This document shows positions 11,270-22,311 of a stretch of 64,000 bases of DNA, piece by piece (the stretch's first letter is position 1; each line of letters opens with the position of its first letter). Source of the DNA: Pseudovirgaria hyperparasitica (Eukaryota > Ascomycota > Dothideomycetes > Acrospermales > Acrospermaceae); contig NW_022985553.1 of the NCBI RefSeq assembly GCF_010093815.1, forward strand, positions 499,511 to 563,510, read 5' to 3'. A model generated the notes under the pieces. The model did not search any database and was not told the DNA's origin. It saw nothing but the letters and a program-made list of their open reading frames with translations. The position numbers and the translations under genes are program-made.

Positions 11270-13133
11270 GGTGTAGACAGGGCGAATGATGCTTTTCTGG
11301 GAAGACAAAGTGAGAGCTCTGACCAGGGACCCGTCACAGTCTCGGCGGGATATGGGCAGCTCTGGTGCGCGTAACGAGTGGTTGGGAAGACAGAATAGAC
11401 TGGTGAGAGCCTCAGCTTGCGCGCGAGTCTGCAGAAGGGCGGCAGAAGTGCGGATGGTGGAATGTAGAGGGCGAGGCGCAGCAGTAATTGAGTTGATGTT
11501 GGAGTCAAGGATGTATGGACGTGCGACGCGACAAGAGGGGCTCGAAGTAGATTGGCGGTAAGCGGCTAGAAGAGCAAGTTCAGGATGGAAACCAAAATAG
11601 ACAACAAATCTCGCTCGGCAGCGCTTGCTGAGAGGAAGCTGGCGCGTCGAGTGGAGACAGAAGTGAGAAGGGACGATTGTTGTTCGTGTGCTTGGAAGCG
11701 GGCTGTGCAGCGTGCGCGGTGCGAGGGATGAAGGGATGATGAGGTTTTGGAGAGAGATAAGTCAGCAATGCGGCCCCGCTGACGTGGTAAGAAGTTGGAA
11801 GATGGAGAGTTTCAGTTATTGAGACGAAGGAGTTTCGCAATCAGATGTAAGCAAAGATCAGATTGAGGATATAGAGAAGGAAGTGTTGTTTGAAGCATTC
11901 CTAAGTATCGCGAAATGACAGGAACCAAACCACCTACACTGTTGCATAATACTGTACGAAACTCAGGAACCGGACCAACAGACCAGAAATAGGCAGCAAA
12001 GACTGATGGATCATGTGGGGGAACTTGAATCCCGATTCTGTTACGCAGTTGACAGTCCGGTGCAGGTATAATCCAGAATGTAAGCACCCGAAATAGTAGT
12101 ATATACTTACTGTACTGTTATTAATTACAAGCAAAACGCCAAGGGAGCCAGGACCGGGAGTTTTGCTGCCCGTGCCGCGTAAATGGCCCCTAATTTCTCG
12201 CAATTGCCCGCCCAAGAGTCCGTGAATGCAACATTTAGCTTTCTCGGCGTCGTGTTTCTGTGAATAGATCTACAGTATTATCATACGATGACGAATGGAG
12301 AGTCAGAACTGCAGAACTGCGATAATTCACTCGCCACACCCTGCTTTCCAAATCAACCTCGTACTGGCTTGCGATTGGCCAACTTCCCGCTCAAGCCACC
12401 GCCAAGTGAGCCATGTAGAGCCCTGATACTGGGACTGGGCACATTAGTGACAGTACACTTGCATCCTACTGCCGGTCGATCTCATGCACACTGAACACTC
12501 TGTGGTCAACGAGTCTGCAACCGTAACATCCTCATCAACATCTGTGCATGATAAACGCCCTTCCTTCCCCGCATTGAAACCATGATAACGTACTGCACTG
12601 CTCGTCTAACCAACTACGGACGCCTCAAGCGCACACGATGCATCGCAATCAATGCTAATTATCTATCCTCGCTGTCCATGCACGCAAACAGCTCTGGAAA
12701 TACGCGACCATGACTCTTTCTCTCTGTAATAAAGTAAGTCCGAATATAGCAGCCCTGCAGTTACATTTATCGCCATTCTGTCGAATCATATTCCCGCAGT
12801 CTTCTGTCCTGGTACGGATGGATCCATGCCTAACCCCACTTCCCGTGCACAGCCTCGCCCGTCGGAGCGTAAGGTGTACTGTACCCACCTGTAAGGCTAT
12901 TTTGCGAGGCAGACTTGCGCTCAACATCATATGTTTCTATATTTAGAGTTCTGTCGTAGTTACTCCCTGTGCCGCCTTGTAGACTGCCTTCATACCTACC
13001 TACACCTAGTCCTGTCGTCTCGTGAGAAGCATGCCCCAGCATCCAATCAGTTGGTATTTACAGCATTTTTGGCTCCATAGCGTATGAAGCGCCAAGCCTA
13101 TTATCCTAGGTACACACCTAATCACTGAGCACA
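11270..13133. other. CRZ1 upstream region, no gene recognised
   Basis: This 1.9-kb interval separates the divergent CRZ1 and methyltransferase genes. The first 300 nt next to CRZ1 are pyrimidine-rich on the CRZ1 coding strand and probably form its 5' leader, with a possible 3' splice site just before the start. Open frames of 60-93 codons here show no family features. Confidence 0.5.
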
Positions 13134-14095
13134 ATGTCAAATCCCCAACTTGATGCTGCCTCTATCGCCCGTCTCTCCTTGCACGATCCTACCTCCTTTG
13201 GCATCCAGCACTCCCAAACTCTGCACCGTATAGCGCTTCTACAGCACTGGAACATTTCCCCGGGCTCAAGAGTGCTGGAGATAGGATGCGGGCAAGGTGA
13301 CTGTACGACCGTACTCGCCCATGCCGTGGGCGAAAACGGGAGCGTAGTGGCGGTTGATCCCGCCGAACTGAACTATGGTATGTATAATGTATGTCGCTGT
13401 CAGTCTTGGCGAACGAGCGGAACACGGCGGAGTACCTAATAATACTCCTCCTACCTTACAGGTACTCCCATACCCTCGGCCAAGCACAAGATCACATCTC
13501 GCAAGGTCCGCTGGGTAAGCAGATTACCTGGGTACAGCAATCACCGCTGGAGTACCTCTCTTCCTTGTCTCCACGCACTGGTGACAGCAAAGCATTCGAC
13601 GTTGCAGTACTTGCCCACTGCCTCTGGTACTTCTCTTCCCCTTCACTTATCCTGACGACCTTCCGCGCACTTAGGCAGCATAGCAAGCGTCTCCTCCTTG
13701 CGGAATGGTCGTTGGTAGCAACGTACTCCGCCGCCCAGCCTCACGTACTAGCTGTACTCGCCCAGGCCGCACTCGAGAGTCATAAATCCAAAAGTGACTC
13801 GAATGTCCGCACAGTGCTGGGACCAAAGCGACTCACCAAGCTAGCCCTGGCTGCTGGATGGCAGTTAGAGAGTGAGGCTCGCTTGCAATGTGGCGAGGGA
13901 CTGTTAGATGGACAATGGGAGGTTTCAACTTGTCTTTCTGCGTCTTTTGAGAGAGAAGTCGAGCGAGTAAGCGATGAGAGGGAGCGAGGTGTGATTCTTG
14001 CATTGCGAGATGCGTGCGAGGCGAGCTTGGAGGGTGTATGTGAGGGTCAAAAGGGTGTTAGGGGAATGGATGTCTGGGCTGCTAGTTTCAGCTAA
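13134..14095 (+). CDS. SAM-dependent methyltransferase (class I), substrate unknown
   Basis: The first exon carries the class I methyltransferase motif I (VLEIGCGQGD, about residues 47-56) followed by an acidic strand end (VVAVDPAEL). The second exon has the later core (FDVAVLAHCLWYFSSP) and an aromatic patch typical of motif IV. I place the intron at 13382-13461, joining 13134-13381 to 13462-14095 for 293 aa. The stronger-looking GTATGT donor at 13378 gives the wrong frame, so the GTATAA donor four bases later is preferred; the resulting SHTLGQAQ matches what I recall of fungal homologues. The fold is clear but the substrate is not: small-molecule and arsenite-type methyltransferases share these motifs. 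No biosynthetic neighbours are present. Confidence 0.8.
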
Positions 14096-15186
14096 TCAAA
14101 CGAGTCGTTCAGGGCTATGTAGATTGACTACCGATTAGTACACAGGCTGATTAGAGTTCCGAATAGCACAGTATCGCATGCAGCTATCGTGGCGGAGGGG
14201 CCGTATAGGACTAATTACCTTTATTGGAAGGATCCAGTACAACGTCTTGGTAGTACCTTCTCCATCGGTAAGCCGAATTACACGTTACAAGTTCGAATCT
14301 TGTAGTATCTACAGTAACCGTCTAGAACTATGTCTCGCTGCTGTGTTCTGCCTCGTCTTACTTCCATTAAGCGTATCGAAACAAACCCCCGCTGATCTGA
14401 AAAGACTTAGCCATTCATAGTAGTAGGTAAAGCGCATCACTAAAGTGCAAGTCCTGAATCTCTCAGCTACTGAACCTTGCAAGTCATCCGTACGTCACTG
14501 GGGAACAGATTTTGTCCAGGTGACTTGACAATCTGGATGATGAGGTTGCACCATCGAAAGAAACGACTAACAGATGACGAGAAGAAAGCTCATGGTAATC
14601 ATTATAGAGATAAATTGTATATTGGCGACTTTTTGAGTATAGGTTCCTAGCCACGAAAGCTTGTTACATTTTACTCCCAAAGCTTCTTATGACCGGTATA
14701 GAATGGTAGATATAATATTTAGATATCCAGTGCCGAAAGGCATAGAGATTAATATGTTTGTACGTTACTTATAGATAAGCTCATATCTTTTATGAACATT
14801 AGACATGCACCTCTATTTTGATGGAGCCACTTGAGTCTAAGTCGTATCCTTATTTGACTGCTGTCAACCAAAACATACCGATGGTCTGGGTACAATTCAC
14901 TTCAATCAACCTGCAGGACTATTTTATAGACGTCTTGCGTTAAACCTCACGAATGGGCCCCTACTCTGATCTCTGCCTCCATTCCGCTTCGTGAAAGCTG
15001 ATGCTTTTCTGACACTACTTCAAGATAAATACTAGGGACAAGCCTGAGTATGAGCCTCCCATAACGATAGCTACGATAGTGGCTTTGGCTAAAACGGCTC
15101 CTGCTACAACTGGCACGCGCTACATCCTGCTCACGCAAGGGAGACTGGAGAGTTCTAACACACAATGTCACCGCCAGCCCCCATAT
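14096..15186. other. Intergenic, nothing firm
   Basis: Between the convergent methyltransferase and palA genes I see no coding region. A tRNA-like T-arm (acaag-ttcgaatc-ttgt, about 14287-14303) occurs, but no matching acceptor stem was found. Confidence 0.4.
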
Positions 15187-17634
15187 TTACCCAAACTTCA
15201 GCCCGTTACTAGCATTCCATCGCGCGTCTTTCAAAGGCTTCGATCCAGCACTCTGTCCATCTCCAAATTTGATTCCCATTTCCGGTGTCCACATTCCTGC
15301 GACCGGACCAGCATTTGCCCTCGTCGGTGTCGGCGCCGTTAACGGCTCAGCAGGCGCCTCTACGGGTGGTTGATTCGCTGCATACGACTCGCTCCTTGCC
15401 TCTGCCTTTTTCTGCTCTTTCAAGACATGTGCATTGTCTAAACTTAGACTCGCCATGCCTGTACTTAGATCACTTTCCAACTGACTTGCCTCGGCGCGGC
15501 GCTGATATGCAAAATTGCGAGAATCGTCGCGGAACCGAGTGGTGATCTTTGCCAGGTCATTATAGAATCTCCTCCCAACCTCGACGTTGTTGATGATCTC
15601 CTTATACTTGAAGAAAGCGTTTTCGAGCATTTGTAGAGCTTCCTCGCGGTGCTTAGAGGATGTGTCGCCTTTTCTAGCGGTCGTGAAGGCCGAGTTGGCT
15701 TCTTGTAGGCGACGCACAAGCTCGCGCTGTTCCTTTTCTTCCTGTTTGACCATGGCTTGGTCGTCGTCGTATAGTTCTAGCCGTTTCTCGAACAGGTCTT
15801 CGAACTGGACGGCCTCGATATTTTGCATCGGGTAGTCTCGCTCAAGCCGTGCTGCCTCTTTGAGAAGTTCTGCGCTGATGTCGTCTTGTTTAGCCTTGAT
15901 GCGTAAATGCTCAACTTTTCGCTTTCTTTTGTTTTCAAGCCGGTTCACTTCGTTCAGACATCCTCGCAACTTGCTCGTCTCTTTTTCCACAGCTGGATTC
16001 AGAGTGACCCGGCGACTGCTTGGAACAAATTGTTCCAGATCCCGATCTGTTGCACCCAGGAGTGTGATGTGATACTCATGTTCCTTTAGCTTCTTGCGTA
16101 CGAGACCATCACTGTTATCGGCTTGCTTCAGATAGCCGCCAATTTCATCAATCTGGGCAAACAGCTTAGGCATCGCGTCCACAGATGCAGGCCTTGCCCA
16201 TCTTTCTGTCCCATATTTACGACGCGCTCTGTCATCCTCCCCTTGTTCTGCCCTAAGTAGATCGACACCTTCTTGATAGCTCGCAGTATCATTGTCTCGG
16301 ACTTTCTTAGTCTCTTCGATAGATCTTCGTATACGGTTGATTCCATCTTGATCCCTGATTTCTTCGGCGTGAGCAACGAGGCCAGGGGGCAGGCCAAGAG
16401 GCTTCTCGAGAGCCTGTAAAGATCCTGGCAGGTTAAGACTTGTGAGCATGTCGTGTATCTTTGCATTGAGCGCTTCTAGCTCTTCAATGATACCATGGTT
16501 GATTAGGCGGTCTCTGCGATCGGCGTATATACTCGCGGCGAGGTGCACCGAGTACGGTACAAGTTTCGAGAATAATGGTGCTCCCAATTCAGTCTTCTCG
16601 CCCAGCTTAGACGTAGCATTGGCTAGCTCCTCCGGTACCTTTGACGACACCATATTTGCTCTTTCCAACGACTTTAACTCACTTTTTGGCGGCACTATCT
16701 GCAGATAAATCATGTCATTATCCTTCTCCGCTCTCTTCAAGTCTTCTTGCACTATGTTCTTCAGACCCGTGAGATCGCCAAGGACGACTTTGTTGATATA
16801 TCGTGCTTCTTTTAGACCTTCACTCACGCATATCAGGCTGTCGTTCAGCCTCGCGACTTCTTCGCCAAACTGTCGTTTCTCTAGACAGAAGCGAGACGCC
16901 CGGTACTGAGCAGCAGCAGCAAAATGGTGGTGCTTTGCTGTCATATGATGTATCCATTCACTGCTAATCGAATCCGATTTGATCCCAGCTTCGCCACTCT
17001 CGTTATAGTAGTCTGAAACCTTCGCCGCAAGTTTTGCTATTGAGGAATCCTTCAGACCAGTCTTGATGGCTTTCTGCCAGACACTCTCTTGCGCTTGGGC
17101 TAGCATCAGCCGCTCGAGACTCTCCAGCGTCATGATGTCCATGTCGTCGGGTGGTGTAGACCGCATTTCCGGTATGACGGTAGACTTGAGATACGAGAGT
17201 ACTCCTGCTGCCATCGAGAAGTAATTGCAGGCTATTTTCAAGCCTTGCTCCGTGTTTCGATTCGAGGAAACAGCTAATTGGGAGTACATAGAAGCCAGGT
17301 TGAATACGACATTTGCCAACTCAAACCGCAGGTTGTTCTCCGAATTTGGGCGCGAGGTCTGGTATCCTATGGCAGGATACCATGTGAAATCCACCCCAAT
17401 ATCTATGGGAAATTTGCCCGTCAACCATATCAACTGCGCTGCATATGCTTGTATCCTCTTAACGCCACTGACATGTGGCTCTACAGCATGGGCCGCACTT
17501 TTTCGTAGCTCATCAATGGCATCGAGATCGTTCTTGAACATGTCAGGGTGCTGATCATATTTCGTGGATATGTATTGTCTGATGGCATCCGACAGTTTGA
17601 TCGTGTGGGTGCGCCTGAAAGGCAGGAGAAGCAT
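15187..17634 (-). CDS. palA: pH-response regulator palA/RIM20 (BRO1 domain)
   Basis: PalA/Rim20 is an endosomal BRO1-family adaptor. It binds ESCRT-III (Snf7/Vps32) and YPXL motifs of the PacC/Rim101 transcription factor, bringing it to the PalB protease under alkaline conditions. The gene is a single intron-free frame of 815 aa, the family's usual length. It opens with LPFRRTHTIKLSDAIRQYI, the hallmark start of PalA. The BRO1 domain spans about residues 1-370 (IGYQTSRP, YFSMAAGVLSYL), followed by the coiled V domain (about 380-720) and a Pro-rich tail. The C-terminus has the repeated GxKFG-type ends (MGIKFGDG, NGLKFG). The ATG at 17634 is preceded by in-frame stops, which supports that start. 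Confidence 0.95.
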   Translation of the reverse strand: MLLLPFRRTHTIKLSDAIRQYISTKYDQHPDMFKNDLDAIDELRKSAAHAVEPHVSGVKRIQAYAAQLIWLTGKFPIDIGVDFTWYPAIGYQTSRPNSENNLRFELANVVFNLASMYSQLAVSSNRNTEQGLKIACNYFSMAAGVLSYLKSTVIPEMRSTPPDDMDIMTLESLERLMLAQAQESVWQKAIKTGLKDSSIAKLAAKVSDYYNESGEAGIKSDSISSEWIHHMTAKHHHFAAAAQYRASRFCLEKRQFGEEVARLNDSLICVSEGLKEARYINKVVLGDLTGLKNIVQEDLKRAEKDNDMIYLQIVPPKSELKSLERANMVSSKVPEELANATSKLGEKTELGAPLFSKLVPYSVHLAASIYADRRDRLINHGIIEELEALNAKIHDMLTSLNLPGSLQALEKPLGLPPGLVAHAEEIRDQDGINRIRRSIEETKKVRDNDTASYQEGVDLLRAEQGEDDRARRKYGTERWARPASVDAMPKLFAQIDEIGGYLKQADNSDGLVRKKLKEHEYHITLLGATDRDLEQFVPSSRRVTLNPAVEKETSKLRGCLNEVNRLENKRKRKVEHLRIKAKQDDISAELLKEAARLERDYPMQNIEAVQFEDLFEKRLELYDDDQAMVKQEEKEQRELVRRLQEANSAFTTARKGDTSSKHREEALQMLENAFFKYKEIINNVEVGRRFYNDLAKITTRFRDDSRNFAYQRRAEASQLESDLSTGMASLSLDNAHVLKEQKKAEARSESYAANQPPVEAPAEPLTAPTPTRANAGPVAGMWTPEMGIKFGDGQSAGSKPLKDARWNASNGLKFG

Positions 17635-18270
17635 ATTACTTAAGTCTGTTAGCAGAGCTCAAAAATGGAACATGACACGACTGACGAAGACATCTTGACA
17701 TTGACCAACGACTCGGATACATGCAAGCGTGCAGATGTTTACGCGTTGGTGTTAGGAAAAGAATGACGTTCCGCCCCAGTCTTGAGCACCGCCACATGCC
17801 ATATGGCCGATGCTCTTCACTTGCCCCGCGATTTCTACTAGGCTAGCCACTGCGACTGCTCAAAGCCGCAAGCATTTAGACATCACTAATTTAGGGCGCA
17901 ATGACTTTCGTAATGCGCTCTAATATGACAGTCTATAATGATCTATGAGATGGTGCGAAAGATCTTTTGACAGTAGAGTCAGATTCTCCGGCCGAGCAAT
18001 AGTGAGGGCTATTGAGACAGTTCTGATACGCCCGTGGGACACAAGGGCGGCCTGCAGCCCGCGACCAGATGGATATGTAATCCGCGCAAGCAGCCGTGTA
18101 TCACGCAATCATCAAAGGACAAATCTCCCATATTTAGTCCGTCGCTGCACTAACACACATTCTTGCTCCTTTGTAATCTCGAAGAAAGCACTCGACGTAC
18201 AAATAGCCACGGCAGCCTCTATACCTGATCGTGAACGTCCTAGAAACCACCACCACCAGAGTGCCTCATC
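17635..18270. other. Divergent promoter region palA / ATX1
   Basis: This interval of 636 nt separates the palA start (minus strand) from the ATX1 start (plus strand) and must hold both promoters. I see no gene in it. Confidence 0.5.
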
Positions 18271-18642
18271 ATGTCCACGTACAATAAGTATCAATTCAAC
18301 GTCAGCATGTCCTGCGGCGGCTGCTCCGGCGCCGTGAAGCGCGCCATGACCAAACTCTCGCAAGAAGATGCTGGTATGTCCTCCATCTCCTCCCCTTGAT
18401 CACGCTACTCCCTCTCTTTCCATCTATGTTGTCGTCCGCTCTAATTCCCAACAGGCAAGGGCATCAACATCGAAGCCTCACAATTCCTCCATGAACAGAA
18501 GTCTCCCGACGAGCCCAACGTATTCATCGCCATCGACAAAGATGCAGATGCTACAGACTATGAAACCGTACTAGAACGGATCAAGAAAACCGGAAAGGCG
18601 GTCAACTGGGGCGAGAAGGAGGGTCAGAGGGTTGATGTCTAG
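18271..18642 (+). CDS. ATX1: Copper metallochaperone Atx1
   Basis: Atx1 binds Cu(I) in the cytosol and hands it to the P-type ATPase Ccc2 in the late Golgi for multicopper oxidases such as the Fet3 iron oxidase. The two exons are 18271-18373 and 18455-18642; the intron has a GTATGT donor and an ACAG acceptor. The product is 96 aa. The metal-binding MxCxxC motif is complete at residues 13-18 (MSCGGC) within a heavy-metal-associated fold. The C-terminal lysines (ERIKKTGKAV) match the basic face that docks on the ATPase. The middle is about 20 residues longer than yeast Atx1, as in other filamentous fungi. Confidence 0.95.
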
Positions 18643-19194
18643 TGTGCGTGAGGCAAATGTTGCGGACCCACATGCGAAGAGAAGAGTGAATCGTTATGAT
18701 ACCTTGGCATGAAAACATAAATACATGATTATGGCTCGTGCTGCATGACACTGTGCTTTCTTCGTCGAGTATGTACAACTCACCACGTTACTTGCCCTAA
18801 TCGTTGTTACAAGCGACTGCAAGATGTCTGTGTGAAGTGGAGATAAAGCACCCCCAGAATGAGAGGTAAGGATTCTGATTACAGGACTGACAAGCCTGTA
18901 TCGTTCTATGTCTAATGGTGTATCGTAACCAGTGTAATTAACCAAAACCGCAACCTCTAGCAAAATTGTATCCCATGAACGAGTGAACCGAAATGCCTGT
19001 TGTTTCTCTTCGCCATGACAATCTAAACGCCTGAAAATAATGCTGCTTTTGAGATTCACACAACGCTAGAACGCGGGGAAAAATCCAACGATGTCGTGTC
19101 GGTAAAGAGGATGTGACTATATCGGGTTTGTAGGTGGTGAGTGGTGGAAGTGGAGATCGTAATTCCAGATCAAGCATAGTTCTGTGAGGCTTTG
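18643..19194. other. Intergenic between convergent ATX1 and UPS2
   Basis: This is the shared 3' flank of two convergent genes. The minus-strand open frame 18694-19059 shows no family features. Confidence 0.5.
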
Positions 19195-19840
19195 TTACAT
19201 ATGCGCAGTGTTCTCTTTGCGCAGTTGTCGTTGGCGCTGCTCTCGCTGTTCAGCGAAGACCTTCCTGCTCATCTCCAGAACCATCTCGAAGCCTTCGCGT
19301 CCCTTGGCTGCATTCTGCGAGAAGCGTTCAACGGTGACTTGCTCGATACTGTTCTTTACTTTTTGCCATCCGCCGCAAAGGGCGGTGATCCGTGCTGTTT
19401 GCTCAAGTTGTGTTTTTGTGTTTGGTGCAGAGATGGATGGCTTGTAGATGACTGTTTCTTGTACAGACAGTAGTTCTGACCAGGTCATGTTCATCGAACA
19501 CATAGTAACCTTCTTCGCCTTCGGATCAACGTATGATGTTTCGTAAACGAGGGAGGTATCCTGGCCGCCCAGGAAGGTATTCAGCCATTTCGGCGCAGAT
19601 TGCTTGCACGTTATCAGTCGCTCCGTCCGTAACTGTGCTCTCAGATTAGTTCTCTCCTGTGTTCCTGATAATCTTAGGAATACTCACGATGCCTGTGGAC
19701 GGATCTACACTTCGCGAGAGCGTGTCGACGGCTATCACATGCGGAGTCTTCTCGTTCCATGGACCATATTTCCGCCAGTTTCCAGTCGAAACCTCCTCCC
19801 ACGAGTAGTCAAACTCGTTTGTGGTGGAGAAGACTTTCAT
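19195..19840 (-). CDS. UPS2: PRELI/MSF1 lipid-transfer protein Ups2
   Basis: Ups2 works with Mdm35 in the mitochondrial intermembrane space and moves phosphatidylserine to the inner membrane for conversion to phosphatidylethanolamine. The exons are 19840-19688 and 19632-19195; the 55-nt intron has a GTGAGT donor and both ends are in phase 0. The product is 196 aa, matching the family. The PRELI/MSF1 domain covers about residues 1-175: MKVFSTTNEFDYSWEEV at the start, the HVIAVD strand, RTERLITCKQ after the splice, and the C-terminal helix VERFSQNAAKGREGFEMVL. The start MKVF and the HVIAVDTL block resemble Ups2 more than Ups1. The tail is basic and Gln/Arg-rich. Confidence 0.92.
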
Positions 19841-20758
19841 CGCGATACCGCTGAGGGACGGATGAGGTGGACCGTAGATAAAGCTTGTAGTATTTTCGCG
19901 TTTGTTTGATGAAGAGAGACCGGGACCGTCGGGCACTAAGCGTGTCGAAAAATTGCCTTGGCAGGGAGGGACCGGTGACTCGGCGGTGCTCTTGTTCGCC
20001 GTGATTCCTCAGAATTTTCAGTATACTTCGTTGTTCCTCCTCTTACAATTTCATATCCAGTATCGAGAGGGGGAAGACAATGTCGAAACGCACGCGAGTT
20101 ACAATTATGGTGGAGATGCGGAAAGAGGGTCACCTGGATTTAAGAGGTGGATCTTTTGTCGAGAAATGCGCTCGAGCTTTTCGCCAACGCTAGCCAAAAT
20201 ACCGATGTGCTGCTCTTGGATTGGTCAATATTTGCCAGCATTAGAGCCTCACCCGTTTTCTTTTCGACAACCTTGGCGTCTTATCATGGTCCACGTTGGG
20301 GGTATGCCAGGCTTGTTCATGTTATCAAAGCCAAAGAGACTTGTTACCCCTAAAAGTGTACACACTGTTGTACAATACTTAACACCTTTCTCCGTGGCTC
20401 ATGTTGTCTTCTTGCTGTGTCAAAACACTATCGTCGCTACAATGAACTGTCTCGGACTTATGTCAGGCCCATCCTGCCGCTAATAAATGTTGATATAAGC
20501 ATCAGTCCCTGATTTCGGTCGGGGTCTGTCAAGCCCCCTCAGCGCCGAGGTCGGCTGGATGGAGAACGACAAGCTAGAAAACTGGATCAGATCCATCACC
20601 TTTGGATGATACGGCATCCCCCTCAATATCTGGTGTGACAATTGTGGTAAAAAACTTTGTTAGAGCTGCATTGCTGATTATGATAATCCTATGAAAGCCA
20701 GCTCGCTAAAAGCAGTATACGGTAATCGCCAACGATACCCATATTAGCAAATTTCACG
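19841..20758. other. Intergenic, UPS2 promoter and kinase 3' flank
   Basis: A plus-strand open frame of 193 codons (19902-20483) lies here, but it overlaps the UPS2 leader antisense and has no domain features, so I do not call it a gene. Nothing else is recognised. Confidence 0.5.
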
Positions 20759-21849
20759 TCATGAGAAGCTTTGCTCGTTAAATATGTTGCCACGACGCAG
20801 CTGTTCTACCACATTGTCGAAGCTGTTTTGCTGAACTTTTTGGCTCGCCAGATTGACTGCAAAATCAAGGTCCTGAGGATATAATACGTTGTCGCTACTG
20901 CGACAGAGTGCATATATAATGCCCGCATTGAAAGTGTCGCCGCAACCCGTCGAGTCGACTACTACAATGCTGGGTTGCCCAGGAGCAGCTTGGAGGGATG
21001 TCCATCCATCAGAACTTCTTGATCTCGTCAAGGCATGCGCACCATCGGCTCCCCACGTACAGCAAAGCGTCCTGGCCACAGGGCTATTCTTGGCTTCGCT
21101 TTCAAGACACGCCTGTGCTGATCGGTATCCTCTGCTCTACAGAGATCATCAGAATTAGCTGTCGATAACGCGAAAAGGTGGCTCACTTTTGCCCAGGAAC
21201 AGGAGTAGAAGATTACGTCTGCCGCTGCTGCTAGAGCTTCAAGTCCGGGTCTTCCAGGCTTCTCAATCTCCACGCTAATAGTCGTGCCAATAAGGGTTTT
21301 TCTTATATATTTAACGCATTCCAGCGCGACCTCTGGTATGCGTCCCTGTCAAGCTTAGACTCGCAGACTATGGAAGAGAGATAGGCATACCTCAAAATGG
21401 CACCACCGTAACGCGCGCGAAGAGGAGGCTTGTTCAAGTTGATCGATCATGTCCTTAAATTCCATAAAGTGCATTTCAGATAAGCCGTTGTAATTAACAA
21501 TTGTCCTCGTAGAAGTGGCCTTGCTTTGTATGATGTAACTACTGGCAGCTTCTTGACTGTCCTCCCTGTGGAAACAATGGTCAAACCAGACTCCAGGAAG
21601 AGAATTTTTGATTGTTTTAGTTGCAGCACAGTCTCTGGCAGGTAACGTTGCACATAGCTCAAGCCTCAGGTTCCAGTTGTTATCCGATTTAGCTAACTGC
21701 TGCAACACCTCGAGTGTGTTTGGGCAATTCCCACCGCGTCTTTGTAACAAGCTCTCAGCCCTGAGCTTTTCATCTTCTCGTGGGTAGTGCGAGACGCTCA
21801 GAATTGTATCGAGATAGCAAGCTCCGACGGCAAGAATCACACCTGCCAT
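20759..21849 (-). CDS. pfkB-family sugar kinase, ketohexokinase-like
   Basis: The three exons, 21849-21391, 21345-21187 and 21136-20759, join in phase 0 to give 331 aa. The introns are 45 and 50 nt with GTATGC and GTGAGC donors. The N-terminus has the ribokinase-fold strand (VILAVGACYLDTIL) and the GGNCPN substrate segment at about residues 39-44. The C-terminus carries pfkB signature 2 (DSTGCGDTFNAG, residues 267-278), with Asp273 as catalytic base. The spacing and the GRIPEV and VEIEKPGRPGL blocks resemble animal ketohexokinase, which phosphorylates fructose at C1; another sugar is possible. The anion-hole motif reads GCGD rather than the usual GAGD. The gene is divergent from ALG11. Confidence 0.85.
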
Positions 21850-22311
21850 AGCTCCTAACTCGAAAGTGTCATAAGTCTGAAAATAACTGTAGATAAGATT
21901 CGAAGTGGAAGAACAGGCGAACGGCACCTTTTTCAGTGCCAAGGTTGTTTATATTGTACGTGCGACGGTAGCTAGACCTACAAGCTGGCTGGCCAGGAAA
22001 TAGTTGCGAAGCTGCCCTGGCCTTGATAAGGTCGAGGAAATAGAGCCTTCGAATTCTTCATCTGTCAACGCAGTAGTGTAATGATTAATTATTTGAAAAG
22101 TACAGTGCTAAACGGTCTTGTCTGTGCGCTGAATCCTGCCATTGGAATTCCAAAAAGGGGAAGGCGCGCCCGTTGACCGCGTCTGCGCGCAGTGACGCAC
22201 GCATGCTTCCAGCTGTCCAGAAACTACTGCTTTCGAGGGGCTTACTCAAGCATCTGGATTCAAGATGCAGTGCAACCTCGTCTTGGCTTCTTGACTTCAT
22301 TGACGATCGCC
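21850..22311. other. Divergent promoter region kinase / ALG11
   Basis: This 462-nt spacer lies between the two start codons. No coding feature is seen. Confidence 0.5.

Noticed and set aside
14230-14310. tRNA-like sequence with T-arm acaag-ttcgaatc-ttgt
   Set aside because: No 7-bp acceptor stem or D-arm at the right distance could be paired; a chance or highly decayed match.
19902-20483. 193-codon plus-strand open frame
   Set aside because: It overlaps the UPS2 leader antisense, has no domain or signal features and an unremarkable composition.
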